A stretch of DNA of 64,000 nt from Dicaeum eximium (Eukaryota; Chordata; Aves; Passeriformes; Dicaeidae). Shown here piece by piece: positions 1-10,470 of the stretch (its first letter is position 1; each line of letters starts with the position of its first letter). Made by a program: the position numbers and the translations under genes. The notes beneath the pieces were generated by a model. That model saw only the letters and a list, made by a program, of their open reading frames with translations. It was not told where the DNA came from and ran no database searches. The stretch covers positions 744,001 through 808,000 of the forward strand of contig VWZP01006688.1 in NCBI GenBank assembly GCA_013396995.1, read 5' to 3'.

Positions 1-354
1 AATATACTGTATTTGTTTCTACCTCACTTCAGCTTTAAAAAACATTCCTTTCATAAGCAGGCTTGGACAGATTTAAGAAAACAGGTGAATATTGGTCCTA
101 AAAAGACTAAACATTAAGTTAATATCCATTAAGTTAATATCCATTTCAATTGTATCAGTAAGGTATTTCATTGAATGATTCGAAAAATAAATATTAGAGT
201 AATGTGTCAAACTGGTAATAAAAACAGTTTAAAACAAATCATTGTGGCTTATCAGAATTAGCCTCCCAGCTGAAAGCCAAAGAAAAACCTACCTGCAATT
301 GGAAACACGGGATATACTTAGGGAAAAGGTGTTTCTCCTGAGGATGCTTGTTCC
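1..354. other. Unique AT-rich intergenic sequence with a 15-bp tandem duplication
   Basis: No coding signal is seen. A perfect tandem duplication of a 15-bp unit (CATTAAGTTAATATC) occupies 112-126 and 127-141, the size expected from replication slippage. The rest is AT-rich with no recognised family. Confidence 0.7.
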
Positions 355-622
355 AGGTGGCCAGGAAGGCCAATGGCTTCCTGGCTTTATCAGCAAGAGT
401 GTGTCCAGCAGGACCAGGGTAGGGATTGTCCCCGTGTGCTGGGCACTGCTGAGGCCACACCTTGAGTCCTGTGTCCAGCTCTGGGCCCCTCACAACAAGA
501 GGGACATTGAGGTGCTGAATGTGTCCAGAGGAGGACAATGGAACTGGGGAAGGGTCAGGAGCACAAATTTTATGAGGAGCAGCTGAGGAAGCTGGGGGTG
601 TTTAGCCTTTAGAAAAGTTTGC
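355..622 (+). mobile_element. CR1 LINE fragment, end of the reverse-transcriptase ORF
   Basis: The stretch follows the well-known avian CR1 ORF2 3' region: it reads through 'agtgtgtccagcaggaccag', 'ctgaggccacaccttgagtc', 'gtccagctctgggcccctca' and 'gaggagcagctgaggaagct'. Translated, the frame that begins at 242 shows the CR1 C-terminal signature LLRPHLESCVQLWAPHNKRD before the frame breaks around 520. The copy lacks the RT core at the 5' side and the 3' UTR with its octamer tail, so it is a dead, doubly truncated fragment. The open frame 242-586 is a relic of this element and not a host gene. The family is certain; the subfamily cannot be given without alignment. Confidence 0.9.
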
Positions 623-3600
623 CGAAATGCCAGCCATATGCTCAGGTCTGAGAGTGAACAAGGAAAATTCTCCAGATCAAACAGTCTCTTGCAGCACTTT
701 TAATGTCACAAGTGTTTGGGGTTTTTTTAGGTGAATGATGCTGGAAAACTAGAGGTCTGTGAATTCAACTGGTGTCAGCTAAATTTTCAGGGTGAAATTA
801 ATTTTGCAAGGAGACTGTGATGCTTGTTTGGGGGAAAAAAAGAGAAAGATTTGGACTTTAGCTTCTTTCTTGTCAATGGTACTGGACGGAGGAAGACTGA
901 AAAATGTTATTTTTCCTTTGGTTATTGTATGCAATAACCACTTGTCCTTATACTGGCTTCTTTTATTCTGTTGCACTCGGTCTTTTTCTCCGCCTTCATT
1001 TGAAATGCTTCAGCCTCGCCTGTGTGTTGGCAATGACCCACGTGAAAGGGAATAAAAATGTTGTGCCATTTTCACACCTGCAGGCTAATCTTTATTTATA
1101 CAAAGCTTCTGTGTTTTGGGGCCTGGCTGTGCTCTGACACCACAGGTCACCACTGGCAAATCCAAGTTAGAAGGTATTTGTGGGGAAAAAATGGTAGAAG
1201 GCATTGCCTGCCCCATGGCAGTGAGGAGCTCAGGGGTGTCTGAGGACTGTTCTGAGAGAGGATCTGGGGAAAGAGTTGTGGGGGATTCATGCTGAATTCT
1301 GCAGATCCTGAAGAACCAAGAGAGATCATGCATTGCTTAAGTCAAATGTGTTGCTTTTGCTCTAGTACACCTGGTGGTACTTGCCCTTTTCTATGTTTCC
1401 CTCCTTGGTCTGTATTGTAATTTTTACTTCCCAAGGGTGTTAAAACTTAAATGGAAGGCCTGAGGGATGCAGGCAAAAGTCCTGTGCAAAGGCAGTGAAA
1501 GGTAACCCTTTTCTTCCTCGAAGGTCTGAGTATGGCCTTTTCACTGGGGCAGAAAATGCAAGAGGTGAGCTCCAGGGAATTTGGGCTAGAATTGGGGCAA
1601 AGTCAGTTTTCACATCTCACCTCTCCATATGCACAGTGAGTCTAGAAATTGCCTACAGAAACTCCATTTTTAATTCCACATGAAAGACTTTGCAGATGGA
1701 GGGACTGAGCTGAGGGTGAGTTTCTCATAAATGAGAGAAAGTGCAAGAAAATGGGGAGAAGCTGAGTGGGTGGGTGGGTGGATGGAGTGAGGGTGTCTGC
1801 TCACATATTCTTCACAGGGATCTGTGCTACCTTGGCAGTGCAGCTTGCCAAGGGAATACCAGAGTTTAGCAGAAGTGTGAGGATTGTGTCCAGAGTAAAT
1901 GCAAATGTGAGGAGAAAACAGGGCAGGCCAAAACCGCTATGGTGCACAACTCCATCATGGGTGTGTGATTCTTCAGGGTCTTGCAAAGCAGCCAGCAGGT
2001 CTCTCTGCAATATCAGGTGTCCTTTGCCCACAGACCTGCCTCAGAAAGTGGAGTTGTTTTCTGACTCCCTGCTCTGACCTCCTTGGGATGCTGGGAATCT
2101 TCTAAACAAGAGAGGGTTTGGTCATGTTTGTTTGCAGTTATTTTTCTCTGAGGCCCTTCCTCGGGATTTTGTTAGCATTGCAAATTCCCATTTCACAATC
2201 TGCATTCTTCCAAGAGGCAGATAAAGGCGTTTGAAACTAGCTGCATTTGTCACTAATGCTCGGTGTGGATGAAAGAGGGCTGGATGGATCCTCAGGCACA
2301 GGGCTTGCGCCACGGCTCCATCCACCCTGGGGGAGCCGCGCTGATTTACCACAGCTGAGGATCCGCTTGGTGCAATTTAATCTGGGGAGAGTTTGGTGGT
2401 GATCTGATCAAAGGCAGCCTCTGCTGAGGCTGAATTCAAAGGCTGAAGATGGGAACACTGCACTTTTGGGACAGCTCTGCTCTTCCTCAGGAGAAGGCCG
2501 GAGGAGAGGCCGACCCGGCCCGGCCTGTTGCTGCAATGCCGTGGCAGATAACAACCATCTGCATTCTTGGCAGGCTCCCTCCCTGCATGTCCACCCCTGA
2601 GGCAATCGCTGTCCCTTGGATGGCCTGTTAGACCAGGTTTAGGCAGACTGATAAGATTAAAGAGGTGAAAGAAAAGATATGGCAGGGCAGCATTTACCCT
2701 TGGTTTGCTCAAGGGCCATCCTGCAGAGCGGTGCTGGGGAGGACCTTTGCTCCCAGCTCTGTGCCTGGAGCTGGGTCCATCTCAAGGGATGTGGTGAGCA
2801 GGACCAGGCAGGTTGCTCTAGCAGCTGGGAGCAGGATTACATCCATGTAGACATGTCCTTGGGGATCCAGCAGGTTTTAAACTCTCAAACTAGTTGCAAA
2901 TAAGCAGCTACAAGGGATGTTTTCAAAAAGCAGACTGGGTTTTGGGTTGGTTTGTGTTTACCCAGCTGCACTTCAGTCAGTTTTAGCTCTGAGGGCACTG
3001 AGGGACAGTCGTGGAAACAAGCTTTAAAATTAATTATTTCCTTTTGTCTTCAGCTTCTGCTACCCACTTACAAGACGGAAGAAACTCAGTTTGGATGCTT
3101 CCCTCGCCATTGGGTACTTGAGACAATTTCTTAGTCAGTCCAGTCTGGCTTGAGCTGCTCTTTGAATGTCTCTTCCTTTGAGGAGCATGTTGTAGCCATC
3201 CCCATCCGTATTTCCTTCCAGGTGCCTGCTGGCAAGACAACCTCTGCAGATGTTCTGCTTTCATTTTTGGCATATATGTGCTGTGTGCCTCTCCTGTACT
3301 GAGTAATGCTGGAGCCTCAGACCTGACGAACTTTCTGCCATCGCTGTTGTGGCTGAAACATTGAGCAGATTAATCCAAACCGTGTAACTTTAGCAGCGCC
3401 AGGTCCAAAGTAGTGACAAAACCCACCCAAAGAAGAGGTAAGTGTGTGGGTAGTTACTCCACTATGCTTTTGGCTCAGGCTGCTGCTAATTATATATTTA
3501 AAGCTGCTTCAAGGTATGTCTACAGGTTATCTCTTCTACAGCAGAGCCTTTGATCAACTTCTGCACTGTCTGAAATAAACTCCTTTAGTCATATATCATT

Positions 3601-6120
3601 CTTCACAAGGAGTTTGCATCCAAAGTCCTTTGGCTGGCTCTTTGGACCTTCAGAGCATTTTTTCTGGTTTTCTACCCATTTGTTAACATGGGAATAACAT
3701 ATGAACTGGAGCCTGAGTGATGGCAATTTAAGTGTAGATTTTTGAGGCTCAGATCTTGGTTAACACTGCTGTGCTGACTGTGGATGTGATTTCCTTCCAG
3801 ACATTCCTACTGAGCTGCACATTGCTGCCAAGATATGTAAATTGCCTCACTTAGATTCCTTTGCTTTCTAATATCACATTCAGTTAGGCATTACCTGGCT
3901 TCTCATTAAGTTTGCTTTTTTAAAATAGCTAATTATTTAACTTCCTTTTTTGCTGATCTGGGCAGCATTTTGAGCTCTGTTTATATGTGAGTACAACTCT
4001 CATCTAAAAACTGTGCTGCTAGTAAAATCTGAGTAATATAGGGCACTGCTGCTGAGCCACATGAGGCCTGTGTTGCATCTGTGTGTGCTTTTTCTCCCGA
4101 TGAAGTCCTGGGCAATGCCAAGGAGGAGAAGTGAAGAAAAAAACAAACCTTGTGTGACGTCAGTTGCCTGTGTGAAGGCATTTAACGATGCACTCTGCAC
4201 ATTTATATAAAACATTAGTAATGCTCCTTCATTTTGCTGGCATACAAAAATGGGGTGAATCACCATGATGGTATTATCTGAGACAAATAAAACATATTTA
4301 ACAAGTCCTTCAAAGCCAGTGACCTCTGTAGACATGCCACAGTCAGGACTGCTGGTCATATTTTACTAACATAATTCCTAGAGAGAAGTGTCTCTTTCCT
4401 TAAATAGATCAGGTGACTTTAGAGAGAGAAGCTGGAAGAGTAAAGCCCCAGTAATGGTTTATGAGTGGAGCTCACAGGGAAACAACCAAGCCAAGCACCT
4501 CAGAGCTCAAATGGGAATCAGTTCAATCTAAAACTGACCTTGAGAGATTGCTCTCCAAACCCCGTGTTGCAAAAGTGTTAGCTGTTCTTGACAAAAGGAA
4601 GGTAGATATTTGATTACAAAGCTTTTTCTCAGTTGTTTAATTAAGAGAATTAATGATTAATTTCATCAGCAGTTTCTGGGTTGTTTTGTTGGTGCCCTGT
4701 GGCTGAAGGACAGCAAAACTGTTTGAGCCTTTGGCTGGGAACACCCATAGTTTATTGCGCATTTTGTTTTTGTCAGCATTTCCAATAATTGAACCAATTT
4801 CTGATAGGAATTACTCACCCTCCCTCTTCACCCAGCAGTCAATATTTGCAGCAGTCAATTTTCTTTGGGTATGCTGATTCTTTCCTCTTTGGATCCCTCT
4901 GTGCTACATCTGGGCCACCATGGTTTGGTTCTCCAGAAGGAAATAAAAATGCAAGTCTGAGGATGCATAGATGCCTTAAAAGCTTGGGTTTTGGGACTCT
5001 CCAGTCTTCAGAGGCTGTGAATCTGCTTGGAAGATATGTCCATCTGCCATCTGTTGCTTATGGAAATTGTATACTTAACTTCTAGGCTTCCAGAAAGTTA
5101 ATCAGTGTAAGAAACAGTGCTGAAATCTCTATTTTACTTTGAGTCCACATTTGAGCACTTTGGAAACTCTTCACCTGATAAAAACTGAAGGTATCAGCCC
5201 ATGGCTCTGTAGAAGTGTCTAAAGCTGTACCCCACCACTGGCTGCAGGTTTGTTTTCACTGGGGAGCACGAGTCAGTATGCATCTAGGTATACAAACTAC
5301 AGCCCTGTATCCAAAAATGCATTTGAAGAGTGGGATGTATCTCATGCAGTTTTGAGTCCCTACAGGTAGGCACTTTACAGGGGTAGGCATCCCCTCCAAA
5401 GGATTGGGGCTGGTGTCCCCCACAGAGTGAGCCACAGAGCCCCTTGGACATGATGGAACGGGATTTTCAGGCTCCTTGGGCTCCTTCGGGGGATGTCCTT
5501 GACTGAAGCATTTCTGGCTTTAGGTCAAAAAGCTGATTCAGTAGAAGTCTAAACTTCTGTCCTTATGGTGTTTAGGAAACATCCTGGTTTACTTAATTTA
5601 AACAAAGGCAGATATCCGGTTAAAATCCCTGGAGCTGCAGCCAATAAATGCCTTATTTCAGCACTGTGCTTGCAGTGATGGCTACCCAGCATAAAAACAC
5701 GGTTCAGGGGACTAAGTGTTTTAAGAAAATAAATGGATGTAATACTTGAATTAGACGCAGATTCAAAATATGTGAGGAAATATGGAGCAAGCAGAAAGAG
5801 CTGACAAAGAATAAATAGACAGGACCTGGTGACAGCATGCTTAAGCCAGGCCGCTGCACAGAGTGTGTTTTTATCTTGTATTTGATTTCTTCCCTCGCAC
5901 AGCGTAGGTAAGAAAGGGGCTTGCACTGCCAGACACCTTGAAAAGAATCTGCAAAAGGGTGATCCATGGTGTGGAGAGGGCACAAGGAGCTGCAAAAGGA
6001 GCTGCAGGAAAAGATCTCACTATTGTTAGTGGATGCACTAAAGAAAACTGGATAAAGGCAGGTTAGGGATAGTGATAGGGTGTATTTGAGACAAATTAAT
6101 ACTGTCTCAGGTTACTCTTG
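623..6120. other. Intergenic sequence without recognised genes
   Basis: About 5.5 kb of unique-looking DNA. Open frames of up to about 148 codons occur on both strands but overlap in several frames, lack recognisable motifs and look like chance. The only simple repeat worth noting is a short (GTGG)n run at 1765-1784. I see no CR1 tail and no RNA gene. Confidence 0.6.
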
Positions 6121-6200
6121 CAATTGTCCATACCTGCTGGCCAGATGGATACTTCATGTCTCCAGCACCACTATCTAAGTATCTCACTTTTATGAATCGA
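6121..6200 (-). repeat. Ancient MIR-like SINE, 3' part, left of the LTR insertion
   Basis: The last 45 bases (around 'agcaccactatctaagtat', then 'ctcacttttatgaat') resemble the reverse complement of the 3' part of the amniote MIR-type SINE (MIR1_Amn). The same element resumes to the right of the LTR at 6781. Together they form one minus-strand SINE split by a retroviral insertion. The outer boundary is uncertain because the element is highly diverged. Confidence 0.5.
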
Positions 6201-6780
6201 TATCATGGTTTAAACCCAGCCAGCAACTCAGCCCCACAGAGCTGCTCACTCACCTCTCAGTGGGGTGTGGGAGAGAATCAGAAGAGTAGAAGGGAGAAAA
6301 TCCATGGGTTAAGATAAAGACAGTTTAATGGATAAAGCAAAAGTCCCAAACAAGCAAAGCAGAACAAGGAATAAATTCACCACTTCCCCAGGCAGGTGTT
6401 CAGCCATCCCCAGGACAGCCGGGCTCCATCACACGGAGCAGTGGCTTGGGAAGACAAATGCCAGCACTCTGAACAACCCCCCTTCCTCCTTCTTCCCCCA
6501 GCTTCGTATACTGAGCCTGATGCCATAAATATGGTCTGGAGTATCCTTGGGTTATTTGGGGTCAGCTGCCCCAGCTGTGTCCCCTCCCAGCTCCTTGTGC
6601 ACCCCCAGCCTCCTCGCTGCTGGGGTGGGGTGAGGAGCAGAAAAGGCCCTGGCTGTGTGTGAGTCCTGCTCAGCAATAACAAAAACACCCCTGGATTATC
6701 AACAGTTCCCAGCACAAATCCAAAACACAGTCCCATACCAGCTTCTATGAAGATTAACTCTATTCCAGCCAAAGTCAGCA
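6201..6780 (-). mobile_element. Solitary avian endogenous retrovirus LTR
   Basis: A roughly 580-bp block matches a common avian, especially passerine, ERV LTR (ERVL-like from memory) in reverse orientation. Recognisable parts, read on the plus strand, are the 'atggtttaaacccagccagc' end, 'ataaagacagtttaatggat', the 'caggcaggtgttcagccatc'-like stretch, 'cccttcctccttcttccccc', 'cagctccttgtgcacccccag' (shortened copy) and the 'tattccagccaaagtcagca' end. In its own orientation it has a degraded TATA region near 6504-6514, and an ATTAAA polyadenylation signal at 6324-6329. No gag, pol or env sequence flanks it, so it is a solo LTR left by LTR-LTR recombination. A clean target-site duplication is not visible. 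The 143-codon minus-strand frame at 6377-6808 lies almost entirely inside it and is not a gene. Confidence 0.88.
6324..6329 (-). promoter_or_regulatory. LTR polyadenylation signal (ATTAAA on minus strand)
   Basis: Plus-strand TTTAAT is ATTAAA on the minus strand, at the position where this LTR family carries its poly(A) signal, about 180 bp downstream of the degraded TATA region. Activity is not implied. Confidence 0.5.
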
Positions 6781-6900
6781 CTGTGGGTCTGTCAATACAT
6801 ATTATCATGGGTTTGGAAAGGCAGGAAGAGGTTAGATATCTTCCCTGGGCTCATACAGGAGATTTGGCATAAACACCCAATCTCCCCAAACCCACGTCTA
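6781..6900 (-). repeat. Ancient MIR-like SINE, 5' part, right of the LTR insertion
   Basis: The stretch including 'gaagaggttagatatcttcc' and 'ctgggctcatacaggagatt' resembles the reverse complement of the MIR core and tRNA-related head ('gtgaccttgggcaag...' region). It continues the SINE interrupted at 6200, so the SINE is older than the LTR. Confidence 0.5.
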
Positions 6901-9016
6901 AATGAAACAAGTATGTGGAACTGTAAAAAAAAAATTGTGAAGACCAAAAAACTGTAGAAGACCTTGAGAGGTCAATGAGTCCTTCCCCCAGGCCCTCCAC
7001 TGCTTAATGAAAATAGTTGATCTTGTCCCTCTCTTTGACACAGCTCTGGGTCACTGCTTTCAGAAGTGAAACTGATTTGGGAGTGGGGTAGGGAGGAGAG
7101 TGATTTTTCGGTTTATTTTCTGCCTCTTTCTAGTGGCTGAGACTCATTCCTGCTGAGGATAGCCTGACTGCAGCCTGGAGTGGCACCCTTCATCCCTGCT
7201 GAGGAGAGTCAGTGCATCTGCTGAGACGGCAGGATCAGACTCAGCGTCCCTGGCTTGAGCACTTTGTAGAGACTTTAGCACTGAGACTTGAGACATGGTC
7301 TTTTCTTTGCCTTAGGCTAATGATATGAGCTGGAGTCATCCTGGCTCTGAGGTTAGACTCATCTGGTATAAAAAAAGGCGAGTTCAGAACAGGCCACCCT
7401 CAGACTCTAAACAAGAATGCTGTCGCTCCGTTTATGAATTCAAGATGTCAGGTTTTACATCCCCAGATCTATTTTCTGCTATGGTTTCTATTCAAGAAGG
7501 GCTGTGCCTGTGTAATGAGTAGCAGCTGATGATGTTTTACAGCTCAGCATTACGCAACCAAAATCAATCACATGTTATGCAGGAGCCCCTGGCATGGCAC
7601 AGCGAGGAGCTCAGCCCGGGGCCAGCCCTGTTTGAGGAGCCTCCACATTGTTCCCGTGTCTGCCTGACAGCTCTCAAGTGTATGGACAGGGATAGGATTT
7701 GCTGCCTTTTTTCTCAGAGGGCAAGTTGTGAAACCTGTCCATCCTGATTTCCTTTCCAAAGCCCGTAAAATCTACTCTGTCAGGATGTTATGGTGTCCTT
7801 TGGGACAGAGCTGTGCTCCAGCAGTGACCGTGCCTCACCTTCCAGGCAAGGTAAGTCTTGTGAGTGTAGATAATATCTTTCATTAATCTTTTATTTGAGA
7901 CTAATAAAAAATCTTACCTCTCCCCACATCTGCTTCTTCTCCTGAGGGCACTGTGGGTACTACAGCACCTAAGCACTCCTCCTGGGATCAAAAAGCTCAG
8001 ACCCCACATCAACCCTCCTGGCAGCAGCTCAGTGTGGTCTCTCCTAATCCCCTTGATCTCCTTAATTCCCCCAAGAAAAGGGTGCCAGGGAGCTGATGAG
8101 TTGATCTAGGTAAACAATGGCATTTCATGTTCCAAGAATGATAAATAAATTGCTTCAGGTCAAACCAAAACAAATTATTTGCATTTTCTTGGCAAACTGA
8201 GGGAAAAAAAGGGAAGAGATTCCTATAGGGTCAAGACCAAATATTTTCTTCAGTCCAAACCCCAAATGTTTTATTGCATTTATTAACCTTTTCATTCAAC
8301 TTTGTTTTCTTTTGATTTATATTAGTTTGTAAAACAAAAAGGCTGTTTTGAGACCCGAATGGGAAAATGTCGAAATGAAACATTTTTGTATTTCAGAAAA
8401 AACCCAACCCATTTTGTTTAGAAGATTTTGAAACAATGTGTTTTGAAATTTTTTCAGAATTCTCCTCCCACTCTATTCTCTTTGCTTCCTTTTTTTTTTA
8501 TTTCCCCCCTCTGGCTGAAACTATTAGCCCAGATCACCCTGAATTTGCAAGCAAATTAATCTTTCAAAATCCTTAATTTCTGGTTTACTTGCTGTTACTG
8601 AAAAGAAAAAATCCAAATCAGAATAAAACAAATATGAAATACCCTGCAGTATGTCTGAGAATCAGCTATGCATGCTGCTGTTGTATGCATGGTGAGGGAG
8701 AGCAGCTGGGTACCTCTGGAATGGACTTTGCATTGGCCCAGGACAAGGACAGTAGATATCTCTGCCTTTAAAACCTCTGCTGCAACCACTGCAGAGAGTT
8801 TTTTCTCACTCTAGGGGATGTAAGCGCCAAATTGGTGTTGCCTCCTCATCCCCCTCTTCAACAGTCCAACCTCCAGCAAACCTGGTGGGGATGGTGGCTT
8901 TCTTACTGGCTCAAAGTAAGGCACTCCCCAGGGGTGCAGTTGGTGAGATTGTTTACTCCAGAGATTGCTGGTATCCCTGAGAAATTGCTGAGGAGCAGCA
9001 ACTTTACCTGGTTTGC
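6901..9016. other. Intergenic sequence without recognised genes
   Basis: Unique sequence. AT-rich around 8100-8600, with short T and A runs (for example near 8490). Open frames are below 75 codons and overlap between strands. No RNA gene or repeat family is recognised. Confidence 0.6.
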
Positions 9017-9120
9017 AATCACAGAATTGTAGAATGGCTTGGGTTGTAAGGGCCTCAAACATCACCTCATTTCAACCCCCTTCCACCTTCCACTAGACCA
9101 GTCTGCCATCCAAACCACCT
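9017..9120 (-). mobile_element. CR1 LINE 3'-end fragment
   Basis: It begins with the inverted CR1 octamer tail ('aatcacagaattgtagaat') and continues through 'ggcttgggttgtaagggcct', 'catttcaacccccttccacc' and 'cttccactagaccag', which is the CR1 3' UTR in reverse. Similarity fades after about 9120. It is a typical 5'-truncated copy of about 100 bp. Confidence 0.88.
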
Positions 9121-10364
9121 GTGGTCATTGTGTTTAAGCCATTTCCACAGTCCTGGTGGCACCCAAGGCCTGCAGTGCTGCCTGCCTGGGGCTGATCCTG
9201 GCTGCTTGGTCCCTCTGGGCACCCAAACCCATCTCTGGGGAAAAGGGCCTGGGGTGTCACCACCTTGGAAAGCGCAGCCTGGGATGCTCTGAGCTTCACC
9301 ATGTGTTGTGCCCTGAGACAGGCAACCCTGGCTTTTTGTCTCTAAACGGAGCAGCCTCTACCAGCAACACCCAAAACTGAGAGAGAAGAGGCAGGAGGAA
9401 GGAGAAGGAGCAGGAGCATGACCCTGGGTGAGATCACTGTCTCGTGCCATAGGGGCTACAAGAGACAAAAGCCAGCTTTGAAGATTACTGCTTTCACCCA
9501 TATCCAGGTGCTGTTCAGACCTTTACCTCTTCTCTCTGCTGGTATTCCTGCTCTGTTCTTACCCACAAGAAGAATGACATGAAATATGAGAGTGAGAATA
9601 ATTAAAAAAAAAATCTTTTCTTTTTGAATAAAGCAAAAACGAAGTAGCCAATAAATTGGTTCTTTGAAACTGATGGGGTGGAAGGAGTCAACTGGAAATA
9701 ATTTTTGCTATATAGCCTTAAGACTATTTCCCTTAAAACCCTGGCAAACAAGTCATAAATTTATTTTGCATTTATAAACAACAAGTTGCCTTTTTATTTT
9801 AGAATGTTTGGGTGAGTAAGCACAGATTAGTTTGTGGGACAAAGGGTGGTGGCAGTGTTGGGGGTATAAGCATAGTTAGGGTTTTTTAACTCGGCTGTGA
9901 GAGAGCTGAGGGAATGCAAGGAGGGGTGTGGTGGGAAGGGATGAGGACGTGTTGTGTGTGATGGTGCCCCTCACACACATGGACACCAGTGGTCTTTGCT
10001 GGTGTGGAGGGAGAGCCCAGCTGTTTGCAGCTCCCCCTGAGAATTTTTTGGACTGCATCCTTGCTGCTGCCAGCCTTTTGCTTATTGTCTCTGTATTCAT
10101 AGACCACAGTATTTTTGCCACAATAACAGCAAAATTCATTTCCAAACTCTGGTGCCCCCCTGTTGTAGGGGTATTTGAGTGCCTTGGTGGCTACAGTCAC
10201 ATGAGGAATGGTGTTTTGTCCCTGAGAGCAGAGTCAGAGTTCCATGGAAGCACTTAAGGAGCACCAAGTGGGAAGATGCATGGTTCAGCCATGGCATTGG
10301 TGCTTCACATCTGCCAGTCCCCTGCATCCCACCTCCACCAGCGACTGGGACCTCTGGGCCTCTG
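9121..10364. other. Intergenic sequence without recognised genes
   Basis: GC-moderate to 9400, then AT-rich. The frame at 9156-9380 is GC-driven with no recognisable motif. The CR1 at 9017 may extend a little further in a form too diverged to call. Confidence 0.55.
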
Positions 10365-10470
10365 CCATCACTTTTCCTGCCAAAATTAGGTGACTCAGCC
10401 AGGATCATACAGGAAGTTTGTGGCAAGGAGATGAGTCCAGAGCCTACCTCCTTCCCTTCCCCTCCTTCCC
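10365..10470 (-). repeat. MIR-like SINE remnant
   Basis: 'ttaggtgactcagccaggat' followed by 'catacaggaagtttgtggca' and 'gagtccagagcctacctcc' parallels the reversed MIR core ('gtgacttgcccaaggtcaca...', then the tRNA-like head). Divergence is high, as expected for a SINE family older than birds. Confidence 0.5.

Noticed and set aside
242..586. 114-codon plus-strand open frame
   Set aside because: It reads through a CR1 RT fragment (LLRPHLESCVQLWAPHNKRD) and breaks within it; not a host gene.
900..960. Possible microRNA-like word 'cctttggttattgta'
   Set aside because: It resembles the miR-9 seed but departs from the mature sequence, and there is no hairpin of the right size.
6377..6808. 143-codon minus-strand open frame
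   Set aside because: It lies almost wholly inside the solo LTR and starts in the flanking SINE remnant.
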